DNA of 33,504 nucleotides from the IMG/VR virus record IMGVR_UViG_3300025122_006649, positions 1 through 33,504 of that record; one strand, given 5' to 3'. The stretch is from a virus. A model generated the notes under the pieces. It ran no database searches, had not been told where the DNA came from, and was given only the letters and a program-made list of their open reading frames with translations. Within the stretch, counting starts at the first letter, position 1. Every line of letters starts with the position of its first letter. Positions 22,776 to 29,512 of this stretch are shown in pieces. The position numbers and the translations under genes are program-made.

Positions 22776-22979
22776 TCATGAAGGTGTTTCGTTATTCTTC
22801 TTAACAATTTTGCCGGCAACCATAGAGCCGGTCAATACGCCCATCGGTACGCCAACGCCAAGAGCGAACGTGCCAACTGGAGCAAGGTCTATCGAGGGGT
22901 CGAAGCACCACCGCACGATCGGCACACAGACGAGCATTACAAGACAGAGCAGAAACACTATTTTTGTCGCGACCTTCAT
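22776..22979 (-). CDS. Holin-like small membrane protein
   Basis: The 67-residue product has two hydrophobic helices (about 5-22 and 36-57) separated by a charged/Pro turn (RWCFDPSIDLAPVG) and a basic, polar tail (GKIVKKNNETPS), the layout of class II holins. Its ATG overlaps the stop of the 150-residue spanin-like gene (ATGA) and lacks a ribosome site, so it depends on translation of that gene. Its neighbours are spanin-like genes and an M23 endolysin, which supports a lysis role. Confidence 0.65.
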   Translation of the reverse strand: MKVATKIVFLLCLVMLVCVPIVRWCFDPSIDLAPVGTFALGVGVPMGVLTGSMVAGKIVKKNNETPS

Positions 22980-23428
22980 AGCAACAATTGTATCACCACG
23001 ACCACCAAAAGGACAAGCGAGCTAATCGATGCTGAATAGGTCAATACCTTCCAAGTAGTCAAAGATTTCAATAATTTCGTTGAGGATGCGGATGCTTGAT
23101 TCAATGAGTTCGTCGCCCTCTGTAGCTCCATAGATAAGTCCGTCAAGGCTATTTCGGATGATTCCAAAATTCTCGACAAGTGTATCACGCTCTGCTCGGA
23201 TTCGGTCAAGGCTGTCTCTGAGATATATAGCAGTTGTTTTTGCTTCCGCGAGAGCTGCTTTTGTGCTTGTAAGTTCGCTTTCAAGTCGTTCAGTTTTGAT
23301 TTGGCTATCGCCCAAGACGATTTTATATCGTCCGATTTCGACGCCGCAGTACACGGAGCCGCCGATAATGCCAAGAACAATAATAACAATAATCCAAAAC
23401 ATGACCTTCGTACTCGTGCGTGTCGCAC
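22976..23428 (-). CDS. u-spanin-like protein, nested frame
   Basis: The 150-residue product (GTG start) has a basic N-terminus, a hydrophobic signal (about 11-21) ending in SAAPC26, a polar helical middle with 'AKSKLNDLKANLQAQKQLSRKQKQ', and a C-terminal membrane helix (131-150). Signal/lipobox-like start plus C-terminal membrane anchor is the plan of unimolecular spanins, which join outer and inner membranes during lysis. The lipobox is imperfect (Pro at -1). Its stop overlaps the holin start, and the holin has no other ribosome site, which supports real translation. It is shifted one frame from the gene at 23022-23435, which covers nearly all of it. Confidence 0.6.
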   Translation of the reverse strand: MRHARVRRSCFGLLLLLFLALSAAPCTAASKSDDIKSSWAIAKSKLNDLKANLQAQKQLSRKQKQLLYISETALTESEQSVIHLSRILESSEIALTDLSMELQRATNSLNQASASSTKLLKSLTTWKVLTYSASISSLVLLVVVVIQLLL

Positions 23429-23435
23429 CTATCAT
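23022..23435 (-). CDS. i-spanin-like membrane coiled-coil protein (Rz-like)
   Basis: From the ATG at 23435, which overlaps the stop of the M23 gene (ATGATA), the product has 137 residues: an N-terminal membrane helix (VMFWIIVIIVLGIIGGSVYCG, about 11-31) and a charged coiled coil ('QIKTERLESELTSTKAALAEAKTT', 'LRDSLDRIRAERDTL'), as in Rz-type inner-membrane spanins; the C-terminus is acidic and helical. The longer frame to 23468 would enter the M23 gene. A second open frame nested in it encodes a u-spanin- or Rz1-like protein. Confidence 0.65.
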   Translation of the reverse strand: MIGATRTSTKVMFWIIVIIVLGIIGGSVYCGVEIGRYKIVLGDSQIKTERLESELTSTKAALAEAKTTAIYLRDSLDRIRAERDTLVENFGIIRNSLDGLIYGATEGDELIESSIRILNEIIEIFDYLEGIDLFSID

Positions 23436-24139
23436 ACTCCTACCACCGAGAACGGGTCGACGATGCATATCATGTCACGTCCGATGAATCCGTACTCAGT
23501 TCTCTTGTATTCGGGCAATTGGAACCTGAATATCTCATGCTCTTGCACGAGCCGGAAATCGTCGGTTGCTATTTGTTGGTTGCATTCTGCTATTACATGA
23601 TACCGGTCAAGGCCATGCGCGGATCCACGATCGCCCATCATAGAGACGGTGAACTCGCCGGGGGAGCATTTCAGCACCTCAGCACTCACCAAATTAAGAT
23701 AGAGCTGTACTGAAATCACGACCTCGAAATGCAGGTGCGGAAATGCGGTATACACAGTATCGGGAGTCCCTATGACCGACCCTTGCGATACCCAGTGCCA
23801 TCCATCGTCAGCGAATACGTCACCCGCGACTACGTGCCTCAGATACACGAGACAGTCTGGCACTTCTTTTGAGTGGATGGTCGGCACGTACACAATCATC
23901 TGGTTCGATGCGTCGTAGCCTACGAGTCCGTCGCCGGGCGCTCTCACCTGCTTATCATCGTCATAGCCGTAGTCAACTCCATAGTGAATCGGCCTGTAGC
24001 CTGTACCCGGATACCAGCCTGCACGGTGGCTGTCGGGGTCGACTTCTCCCGGGGGTGCCCAATCGCGATTGGCTCCGAACAGATCGGTGATTCTGCGCTC
24101 GGGTAGTTTCATCGATTTCAGTACGTTGATTGTGTCCAT
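23432..24139 (-). CDS. M23-family peptidase endolysin
   Basis: The 235-residue product has LytM/M23 motifs: HYGVD (52-56; zinc His and Asp), 'VRAPGDGLVGY' (65-75) and HLHFEV (135-140; catalytic and zinc His). It would cut peptide cross-links in peptidoglycan. There is no signal peptide, so release would depend on the holin. The last 90 residues carry an added beta-rich region of unknown role. It lies between rtcB and the spanin-like genes and starts the lysis group. Confidence 0.85.
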   Translation of the reverse strand: MDTINVLKSMKLPERRITDLFGANRDWAPPGEVDPDSHRAGWYPGTGYRPIHYGVDYGYDDDKQVRAPGDGLVGYDASNQMIVYVPTIHSKEVPDCLVYLRHVVAGDVFADDGWHWVSQGSVIGTPDTVYTAFPHLHFEVVISVQLYLNLVSAEVLKCSPGEFTVSMMGDRGSAHGLDRYHVIAECNQQIATDDFRLVQEHEIFRFQLPEYKRTEYGFIGRDMICIVDPFSVVGV

Positions 24140-24142
24140 GGT

Positions 24143-25300
24143 TTATCCTTTGATTACGCCAAGCGGCGTGAGTTCTGTTTTGATTTCTACGAGGTCGCTC
24201 TGTGCTACCATGACAGCGTCGATGTCTTTGTATGCACCGGATGCCTCATCAAGATCCTTTGCATTGCGAATACCATGCACTATGCCTTGGTCGTCGAGTC
24301 GCTTGATTTCAGCAGCAAGGTCAAGTTCGCGCGTTGCTTGCTTGCGGCCCATCCGGCGCCCGGCACCGTGAGAGCATGAGTTGAAGCTCTGCGGATTGCC
24401 TTTGCCTTGTACGATATACGACTTCGTTCCTTGCGAGCCAGGGATAATCCCGATGGTATCTTCACGGGCAAGCGTTGCGCCTTTGCGATGCACGATGACG
24501 TTCTTGCCGAAGTGATTCTCCCATGCCGCGTAGTTGTGGTGGATGTTGATATAGTTGTCATAGACGAACCCGCCAGAACCAACAACCGACTCAAAGCATT
24601 CTAACGCGCGATCAAGCATGAGTTTCCGGTTCTGATATGCGAACGATAGCGCATAGTTCATCGCTTCGAAGTATTCTTTCGCTTCTCGTGTCTCGATCGG
24701 CAGGAACGACAAATCAGGATCGGATATATCCGAATACCACCGCTCACATAACGCCTTTGCTTTGGCGTGATATTCCTTGGCTATCTTGTAGCCGAAATTA
24801 CGCGAGCCGGAATGAACCATGATCCATATCAATCCGTCCTGATCCTGTTGTATCTCTATAAAGTGGTTGCCCCCACCGAGCGTGCCGAGTTGCTTTCGTG
24901 CCGATGATAGTTTGTTCTGAATGATGCGGATATCGGGAGCGTCGTCAAAGCCGTCCCACTCTTGCGCGGTTTCGTGGTGAGCAAATCCAACCGGTATCGC
25001 TTCTCGGATCTTCCCCATGGTGGCCTTTATTTGTTCGACATCCACATTCACGATAGATGTTTTCGCGGCTATCATTCCGCACCCGATGTCGACGCCGACG
25101 CAAAACGGTAACACCGTACCCTCGGTTGCCATAACACCTCCTATGGGTAAACCGTATCCCTGATGTGCGTCAGCCATGACAGCTACATGCTTGAATATGA
25201 AAGGAATATTGGCTACGTTCTTCGCTTGTTGCAGTGCGCCCTCTTCGATATCTTCGGCCCATATTTTGATAGGCTTCTTTTCTGTCGATACAACGTTCAT
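24143..25300 (-). CDS. rtcB: RtcB-family RNA ligase
   Basis: The 385-residue product carries the full RtcB motif set: 'CVGVDIGCGM' (67-76; metal Asp71, Cys74), 'GGGNHFIEI' (142-150), 'VHSGSRNFG' (162-170; His163), 'NIHHNYA' (252-258), 'RKGAT' (272-276) and 'NSCSHGAGR' (307-315) with His311, the guanylylated residue. RtcB joins 2',3'-cyclic phosphate or 3'-phosphate ends to 5'-OH ends using GTP and Mn2+; it splices tRNA introns in archaea and animals and repairs RNA in bacteria. The gene has AAGGAG five bases upstream of the ATG. A co-oriented interrupted tRNA-like gene ends 25 bases upstream, which suggests a joint function. Confidence 0.93.
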   Translation of the reverse strand: MNVVSTEKKPIKIWAEDIEEGALQQAKNVANIPFIFKHVAVMADAHQGYGLPIGGVMATEGTVLPFCVGVDIGCGMIAAKTSIVNVDVEQIKATMGKIREAIPVGFAHHETAQEWDGFDDAPDIRIIQNKLSSARKQLGTLGGGNHFIEIQQDQDGLIWIMVHSGSRNFGYKIAKEYHAKAKALCERWYSDISDPDLSFLPIETREAKEYFEAMNYALSFAYQNRKLMLDRALECFESVVGSGGFVYDNYINIHHNYAAWENHFGKNVIVHRKGATLAREDTIGIIPGSQGTKSYIVQGKGNPQSFNSCSHGAGRRMGRKQATRELDLAAEIKRLDDQGIVHGIRNAKDLDEASGAYKDIDAVMVAQSDLVEIKTELTPLGVIKG

Positions 25301-25325
25301 GGTTACTCCTTACATTTTCGGACTC

Positions 25326-25471
25326 TGGCATCGGCAGGATTCGAACCTGCATGAGTTTGACAGCAGTCATGATTCCGCGTTTGACATCCTCAGCTTGGCA
25401 TGTAACCACAAGCGCGACTGCCACGATTTATGATGTCAACCACTGCGTCTATCCAATTCCGCCACGATGCC
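25326..25471 (-). tRNA. tRNA-like gene interrupted in the anticodon region
   Basis: Read leftward, GGCATCG (25471-25465) pairs perfectly with CGATGCC (25333-25327), followed by A as discriminator; no CCA is encoded. The D arm (25462-25445, GCG...CGC with GG in the loop) is nearly identical to bacterial tRNA-Leu D arms, and the T arm is perfect (GCAGG-TTCGAAT-CCTGC, 25350-25334). Between D and T stems lie 94 bases, versus roughly 23-40 in normal tRNAs. In them TTGACATC (25439-25432) is complementary to GATGTCAA (25388-25381), a canonical-looking loop ATCATAA (25434-25428, anticodon CAU if real) occurs, and TGAC-TGCT-GTCA (25369-25358) could be a variable arm. No single clover-leaf is compelling, so identity is not assigned. 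Confidence 0.6.
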
Positions 25472-25474
25472 ATA

Positions 25475-25500
25475 TGCGGCGCCCCGTCCGAGACGCCGCA
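25475..25500 (-). other. GC-rich hairpin before the tRNA-like gene
   Basis: TGCGGCG and CGCCGCA form a perfect 7-bp stem with a 12-base loop, ending three bases before the tRNA-like 5' end. It lacks a T-run. It could shield the precursor 5' leader or guide processing. Confidence 0.5.
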
Positions 25501-25701
25501 AGTTGAAATATGAAGCCCTACGCTATCGAACGTAAGACAGCAGCTCCTTTGTTTTCGTACATACCGCCCGCATGCGCGGTGCGGCTGTGTTCATCAGTCG
25601 GTAGCGCATTACTACTACCTGGCCGGTTGACGACGGTAATTATTTACGTCTCAGGTCCGGCCTATCTGCATCCGTAGGGACGTCAACGACGTTTGCGGTT
25701 G
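25501..25701 (-). other. Gap between the DpdA-like gene and the tRNA-like gene
   Basis: About 200 bases with no clear gene. Two tiny leftward frames occur: 22 codons starting near 25709 and 28 codons at 25523-25609 (MRYRLMNTAAPRMRAVC...). The second has only a weak AGG upstream. Several short inverted repeats are present. Nothing is called with confidence. Confidence 0.4.
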
Positions 25702-26499
25702 TCAGCATAGTGAAAATAGATCCATTTCAGAATGTCGCTTATCAGGTGATTCGATTGATTCAAAAAAAACTACTGATGCCTTTATCCTTTCGACCATGCC
25801 ATCACGATCATATGATTTGAGCAATTCATAGTCTATGCCAATGGTAAGCATATAGTCGATTACGGATTGTTTGAATGGGTCAATCTCCCATTTCCTCATT
25901 TCAGATTCATTGAATCTCAATGTGCCGATTGGCGTAATTACCATTCCGAATCTTGCCAACCTGAACGCGTATGTCCCATCAACAGAATCGAATGCATATG
26001 TGCTCATGATATGAGTGTCGAGAAACCCGAAACCGTGAATCTTTACATCGTCAGGAATATGGCGGAAGCAATGCTCGATAAAATTACACTTCTTTGGCCT
26101 TGATCCTTTGTTGATGGCAGCGATCCCTACATGCTCTGATCTATCAAGATAGAAATTCAATGTATCTATGCTGTCGTATTCATGGTATATCGGTACCGGA
26201 TTGAACCCGCAATTCAAGCTATGCTCAAATAATTCCATCGATTTTTTCTCATCGCCTATTTCGTCGAGCGCTGCGTAAATATCAATGATGCCATTGTTCA
26301 TATTGATAAACTCATGATATTTTTCGATGTCTATTGGCTTGCCTCGTTTCCATGCAACATACCCTCCTGAATCTATGAATAAGCTATCGGCCCATTTCGG
26401 ACGGTTGTATCCATGTACCTTCCTATTGAAAGCATACAATAGACCGATAGACATTCCCATTTCTATGTCATTTGGGATCGCGCTGTAGTATTTTTTCAC
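25702..26499 (-). CDS. dpdA: DpdA-like 7-deazaguanine DNA transglycosylase
   Basis: The 265-residue product has the layout of the tRNA/DNA-guanine transglycosylase superfamily: 'SLFIDSGGYVAW' (39-50; Asp43), 'YAALDEIGDEK' (75-85), 'PVPIYHEYDS' (101-110), 'HVGIAAINKG' (123-132), 'KIHGFGFLDTHIM' (153-165) and 'AFDSVDGTYAFRLARFG' (169-185) with the likely nucleophile Asp. Length and motifs fit phage DpdA enzymes, which exchange guanine in DNA for a 7-deazaguanine. It lacks the tRNA-enzyme zinc site. The YhhQ transporter gene next to it, overlapping by 32 bases, supports a deazaguanine role. The GTG start has no clear ribosome site. Confidence 0.7.
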   Translation of the reverse strand: MKKYYSAIPNDIEMGMSIGLLYAFNRKVHGYNRPKWADSLFIDSGGYVAWKRGKPIDIEKYHEFINMNNGIIDIYAALDEIGDEKKSMELFEHSLNCGFNPVPIYHEYDSIDTLNFYLDRSEHVGIAAINKGSRPKKCNFIEHCFRHIPDDVKIHGFGFLDTHIMSTYAFDSVDGTYAFRLARFGMVITPIGTLRFNESEMRKWEIDPFKQSVIDYMLTIGIDYELLKSYDRDGMVERIKASVVFFESIESPDKRHSEMDLFSLC

Positions 26500-27079
26500 G
26501 AGTGATCAAATAGAATATGGGAGTATCGATTGCTGCGATTATTAGTTTGAATACATATTGGGCGATTATCATATTCCAGATATCCGGAACGACTCCACCG
26601 AAAGCAATGAGTATGAATATCATCGTATCGATAGCTTGACTTGTCATTGTGGATAGATTGTTGCGTAGCCATTTATGCTTGCCTTTGGTCAATTTCCCTA
26701 TCACGTGGAACGACCTGACATCGATTAATTGTGATATCAAATACGCCACCATTGATCCGATGACTATTCTATAAGATGATGCGAAATATAGATTGTATGC
26801 ATCGATGCCATCCTTTGCCCATACTGGGTATGGTAATATTCCTACTAAATGGATGATCGAGACAGCGAAAGCCGACACTATGAATCCGCACCATACTAAT
26901 TGATTCGATGATTTCCGACCGTACAATTCGGAGATTATATCAGTGCCCAAAAACGTGATGGCATATACCACGAACGCACCTGGCATGATGAATTTTCCGA
27001 TTGCTACAAATCGGCTTGCTATGATATTTGCTAATACCACGCATGCGATAAATACAGATTCGATGATTTTTCTCTTCAT
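26468..27079 (-). CDS. yhhQ: YhhQ-family queuosine/7-deazaguanine precursor transporter
   Basis: The 203-residue product has about six membrane helices and family motifs 'ANIIASRFVAIG', 'YAITFLGTDIISELYGRK', 'VAYLISQLIDVRSFHVIGKLTKGKHKWLRNNLSTMTSQAIDT' and 'YVFKLIIAAIDTPIFYLI'. YhhQ proteins import preQ0/preQ1-type bases. In phages this gives the deazaguanine substrate for DNA modification. It has AGGAG upstream of the ATG and overlaps the DpdA-like gene. Confidence 0.88.
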   Translation of the reverse strand: MKRKIIESVFIACVVLANIIASRFVAIGKFIMPGAFVVYAITFLGTDIISELYGRKSSNQLVWCGFIVSAFAVSIIHLVGILPYPVWAKDGIDAYNLYFASSYRIVIGSMVAYLISQLIDVRSFHVIGKLTKGKHKWLRNNLSTMTSQAIDTMIFILIAFGGVVPDIWNMIIAQYVFKLIIAAIDTPIFYLITREKILQRDPK

Positions 27080-27088
27080 GTGATTCTC

Positions 27089-29332
27089 CTAAAATAATTC
27101 TGTCGTGTTCTTGATCGATTCAGCTTCTTTCAAATTCGCTACGCCTTGCTTCCAATAACTCGGTTTCAGTTCTACCCCCTTGAATTTCCTCCCCATTTTC
27201 ACAGCTTCGAATCCCTCAGATGCTATGCCAGCGAAAGGCGAAACTACCACATCGCCTTCCAGTGACCACAATTGCAATGCACGATGGATTACTTGCAATT
27301 GCAATGGCGCTATATGTCTTTCGTCTTTTTCTTCTCGGGCAGACGATTTCTGCAATGTCTCGGACGCGTTGATATCCATCCACACAGGAGACGCGTATCG
27401 CTGCCATACATCGATACTGTATCGTTCTCCTGCTTTCGCTGTTTGCCGGCCGCCATGCAATTCATCCCCTTCGTAATGGTCGAATTCTCCTGCTATCGGT
27501 TTGCCGTTTTTTCCTGGTTTCCTCATGGTAACCAAATAATCTGGTATTCCTTGACGGCTCATCGCCGAATCTTTAACCACTTGCTTGTGTAGCAACCCGA
27601 TAGATTTTGTGCGTTGCATCGCTGTGACTGGATCTTTCCAGATTACCACTTCCGAATGATAAATGAACCCGGCATCAACGTACAATTTGATCATGTCGCC
27701 TCGGAAGTCGCGCATGCCTATATACCCATTATGGGTGATTGTAGATGGTATGTTCATGCAATGAAATGACAGCAACCGACCAGGGCGGAGTGTGCGGAAT
27801 TGTTCTTTTATCAGGAAATTATAATGATCGAAGAACGCTTTATCATTTGTGCAATTACCCATATCGCGATCGCTCGCAGAGTATGTATATAGGGATGAGA
27901 AGGGAGGTGAAAATATCATATAGTCTACGGAATCATCCGCGAGATTGCGGTGAAAGTTGACGGTATCCCCTAAATGCATTTCCCATCCGGCGCCTTTGGC
28001 GAAATCTTCTACGTATTCGGAATGCGTACTCACGATCCCTTTTACATTTTCCTCGTTTATTGTGTGCATATGCTCCACCATATTTTTTGACATTTCCATA
28101 GCGTCATTTTCTTTTCGTTGGATGTTTTTCACCACTGCGCCTTCCAGTTCGGATGTGATGATTTTCACGTTCACTGTTTCCGATTGTCCGAATCGCCAAC
28201 ACCTACGAACGGCTTGATAGTATTGTTCATAGGAATCAGACAAACCGACGAATGCTACATTGTGGCAATTCTGAAAATTGAGTCCGTATCCGAACATTGA
28301 TGGCTTAGAAATGAGTACACGGATATCACCACTCGCGAATCCCCGCGCCGAATTGACTTTATGGTCCTGGTTGTCAGATCCTTTCACCTCGACAGATCCA
28401 GTTGTCAGTTTTTTTAGCGCGTCCGATTCATCATTCCTGTTGCACCATACGATCCATTGATTGCTATTTCCGTTTACCAGTTCTGCTGCTTTTCGTGCTC
28501 GATCTCCAACTGTCGCTCTTCGTGCTTGTTGTCGTTCTTGCAATGTTTGCGCTTCCATGGTGAATAAACAACCTTCTTGTATAGCTTCGGTGTCGATTAC
28601 TATCTGTTCAATTTCCAATGGTGGCAAAATAAAGTCTCCATCGTCATATCCGAAGTCTGAAGGCTTGCGTAGCATGACAGCCCATGAAGCTACCCATCTC
28701 CAAAATTCATTCTCGGCATGTCCTTTGAGCCTCCATTTTTGTGTCTCTCCGCCATCGTGTACGAAAAACATAGACAGCATTTCCGTCCGAGACATGGCGC
28801 CTACAAACTCGGCATGGTTGCCAAGCTCCATATAATCATTTGGAGCGGGGGTCGCTGTACATGCGAGCTTGAAAGGGATGATTCCGAAACGTTCTATGAT
28901 TTCGTTTCGTATTTTGCCGGTATAGCTTTTGAGAATCGATGATTCATCAAGGACTATCCCTTTATAATTCTCGGGATTAAAATGTTCGAGCCGTTCGTAA
29001 TTGGTGATTGATACCCTGGTAGGAATTTCCCCATGTTGCGAATACTCCATAGGCTCTTTGTGGAATTTCTCAGCTTCGGTTATTGTTTGTTGTGATACCG
29101 CGAGCGGTGCGACTATCAACACATTGCCCGGTACGTGATGAGCCCATTCGAGCTGGATTGGTGTTTTCCCCATACCGCAATCCGCGAATACACAAGCCCG
29201 TCCTCGCTTCAATGCCCAGCGCGTAATATCGCGTTGAAACGGGAATAGCATATCGTTGATGTCTGGTATTTCAGATAATCCGGTAGGCACATCTTCTATG
29301 GCCTTTTGACGTAAAAACTCCTCGTATCGCAT
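27089..29332 (-). CDS. SNF2-type helicase fused to DNA methyltransferase
   Basis: I start at the ATG at 29332 with AGGAGG just upstream; a longer frame to 29482 would cross the promoter. The 747-residue product has an SF2/SNF2 helicase half: 'ADCGMGKT' (50-57), 'VLDESS' (127-132), 'CTATPAPND' (158-166), 'QAVRRCWRFGQ' (373-383), then a methyltransferase half with 'FSPPFSSLYTYS' (474-485; SPPF is motif IV of N4-cytosine/N6-adenine enzymes) and 'SPFAGIASEGFEA' (698-710; motif I, FxGxG-type, with Ala in place of the third Gly) near the C-terminus. Motif order IV-I is circularly permuted, as in beta-class enzymes. It probably methylates phage DNA while tracking along it. Confidence 0.85.
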   Translation of the reverse strand: MRYEEFLRQKAIEDVPTGLSEIPDINDMLFPFQRDITRWALKRGRACVFADCGMGKTPIQLEWAHHVPGNVLIVAPLAVSQQTITEAEKFHKEPMEYSQHGEIPTRVSITNYERLEHFNPENYKGIVLDESSILKSYTGKIRNEIIERFGIIPFKLACTATPAPNDYMELGNHAEFVGAMSRTEMLSMFFVHDGGETQKWRLKGHAENEFWRWVASWAVMLRKPSDFGYDDGDFILPPLEIEQIVIDTEAIQEGCLFTMEAQTLQERQQARRATVGDRARKAAELVNGNSNQWIVWCNRNDESDALKKLTTGSVEVKGSDNQDHKVNSARGFASGDIRVLISKPSMFGYGLNFQNCHNVAFVGLSDSYEQYYQAVRRCWRFGQSETVNVKIITSELEGAVVKNIQRKENDAMEMSKNMVEHMHTINEENVKGIVSTHSEYVEDFAKGAGWEMHLGDTVNFHRNLADDSVDYMIFSPPFSSLYTYSASDRDMGNCTNDKAFFDHYNFLIKEQFRTLRPGRLLSFHCMNIPSTITHNGYIGMRDFRGDMIKLYVDAGFIYHSEVVIWKDPVTAMQRTKSIGLLHKQVVKDSAMSRQGIPDYLVTMRKPGKNGKPIAGEFDHYEGDELHGGRQTAKAGERYSIDVWQRYASPVWMDINASETLQKSSAREEKDERHIAPLQLQVIHRALQLWSLEGDVVVSPFAGIASEGFEAVKMGRKFKGVELKPSYWKQGVANLKEAESIKNTTELF

Positions 29333-29348
29333 CGGTCCTCCTGTCATT

Positions 29349-29377
29349 ACCATAATAAAGCGCCATGGTATTGTCAA
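29349..29377 (-). promoter_or_regulatory. Leftward promoter for the helicase-methyltransferase operon
   Basis: Read leftward, TTGACA (29377-29372), 17 bases, TATGGT (29354-29349). A half-copy of the operator motif (ATGGTAATG) covers the -10. Its -35 overlaps the -35 of a rightward promoter (29371-29376). Confidence 0.65.
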
Positions 29378-29399
29378 CGATGAAAAATAGTTGTATGTT
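29371..29399 (+). promoter_or_regulatory. Rightward promoter of a short RNA
   Basis: TTGTCA (29371-29376), 17 bases, TATGTT (29394-29399). It is back-to-back with the leftward promoter and shares its -35 bases. Transcription would run about 70 bases into a strong terminator. Confidence 0.5.
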
Positions 29400-29401
29400 G
29401 T

Positions 29402-29474
29402 AGAAGACGTTTCGCATACGTCCTCCTTTATTTCCCCTCGGCAGGTTAACTCCTTACTGCCGGGGGTTTTTTTT
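29402..29474 (+). ncRNA. Candidate small RNA
   Basis: Between a rightward promoter and a terminator lies about 70 bases with no open frame: a hairpin (GACGT/ACGTC, 7-base loop), an unpaired pyrimidine stretch (TCCTCCTTTATTTCCCC) complementary to AGGAGG-type ribosome sites, then the terminator stem. This hairpin-plus-CU-stretch-plus-terminator plan is common in bacterial small RNAs. It rests on structure only. Confidence 0.4.
29435..29474 (+). terminator. Strong rightward terminator
   Basis: CCCTCGGCAG (29435-29444) pairs with CTGCCGGGGG (29457-29466) with one T-G pair, a 12-base loop, then eight Ts (29467-29474). Confidence 0.85.
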
Positions 29475-29500
29475 GGGTGCATTGCGCAAAGTGGTATGGT
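29473..29500 (+). promoter_or_regulatory. Probable rightward promoter of the ParB operon
   Basis: Best fit is TTGGGT (29473-29478), 16 bases, TATGGT (29495-29500). The region contains AGTGGTATGGTATTAT, related to the operator motif of the leftward promoters. Other -10 choices (TATTAT, TACTAT) exist nearby, so the exact start is uncertain. Confidence 0.45.
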
Positions 29501-29512
29501 ATTATCTACTAT

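Noticed and set aside
22640-22780. Short zinc-finger-like frame after the holin gene
   Set aside because: No start codon in frame; joining it to the ATG at the holin stop would need a one-base change.
25176-25433. Rightward open frame of 85 codons across the tRNA-like gene and rtcB start
   Set aside because: It is antisense to rtcB and the tRNA-like gene, has no ribosome site and no family features.
25560-25690. Possible second tRNA on the + strand (CAGTCGGTAGCGC D-loop-like stretch, ATTAC/GTAAT stem)
   Set aside because: No acceptor stem or T arm could be matched, and the anticodon loop would be 23 bases. Probably chance.
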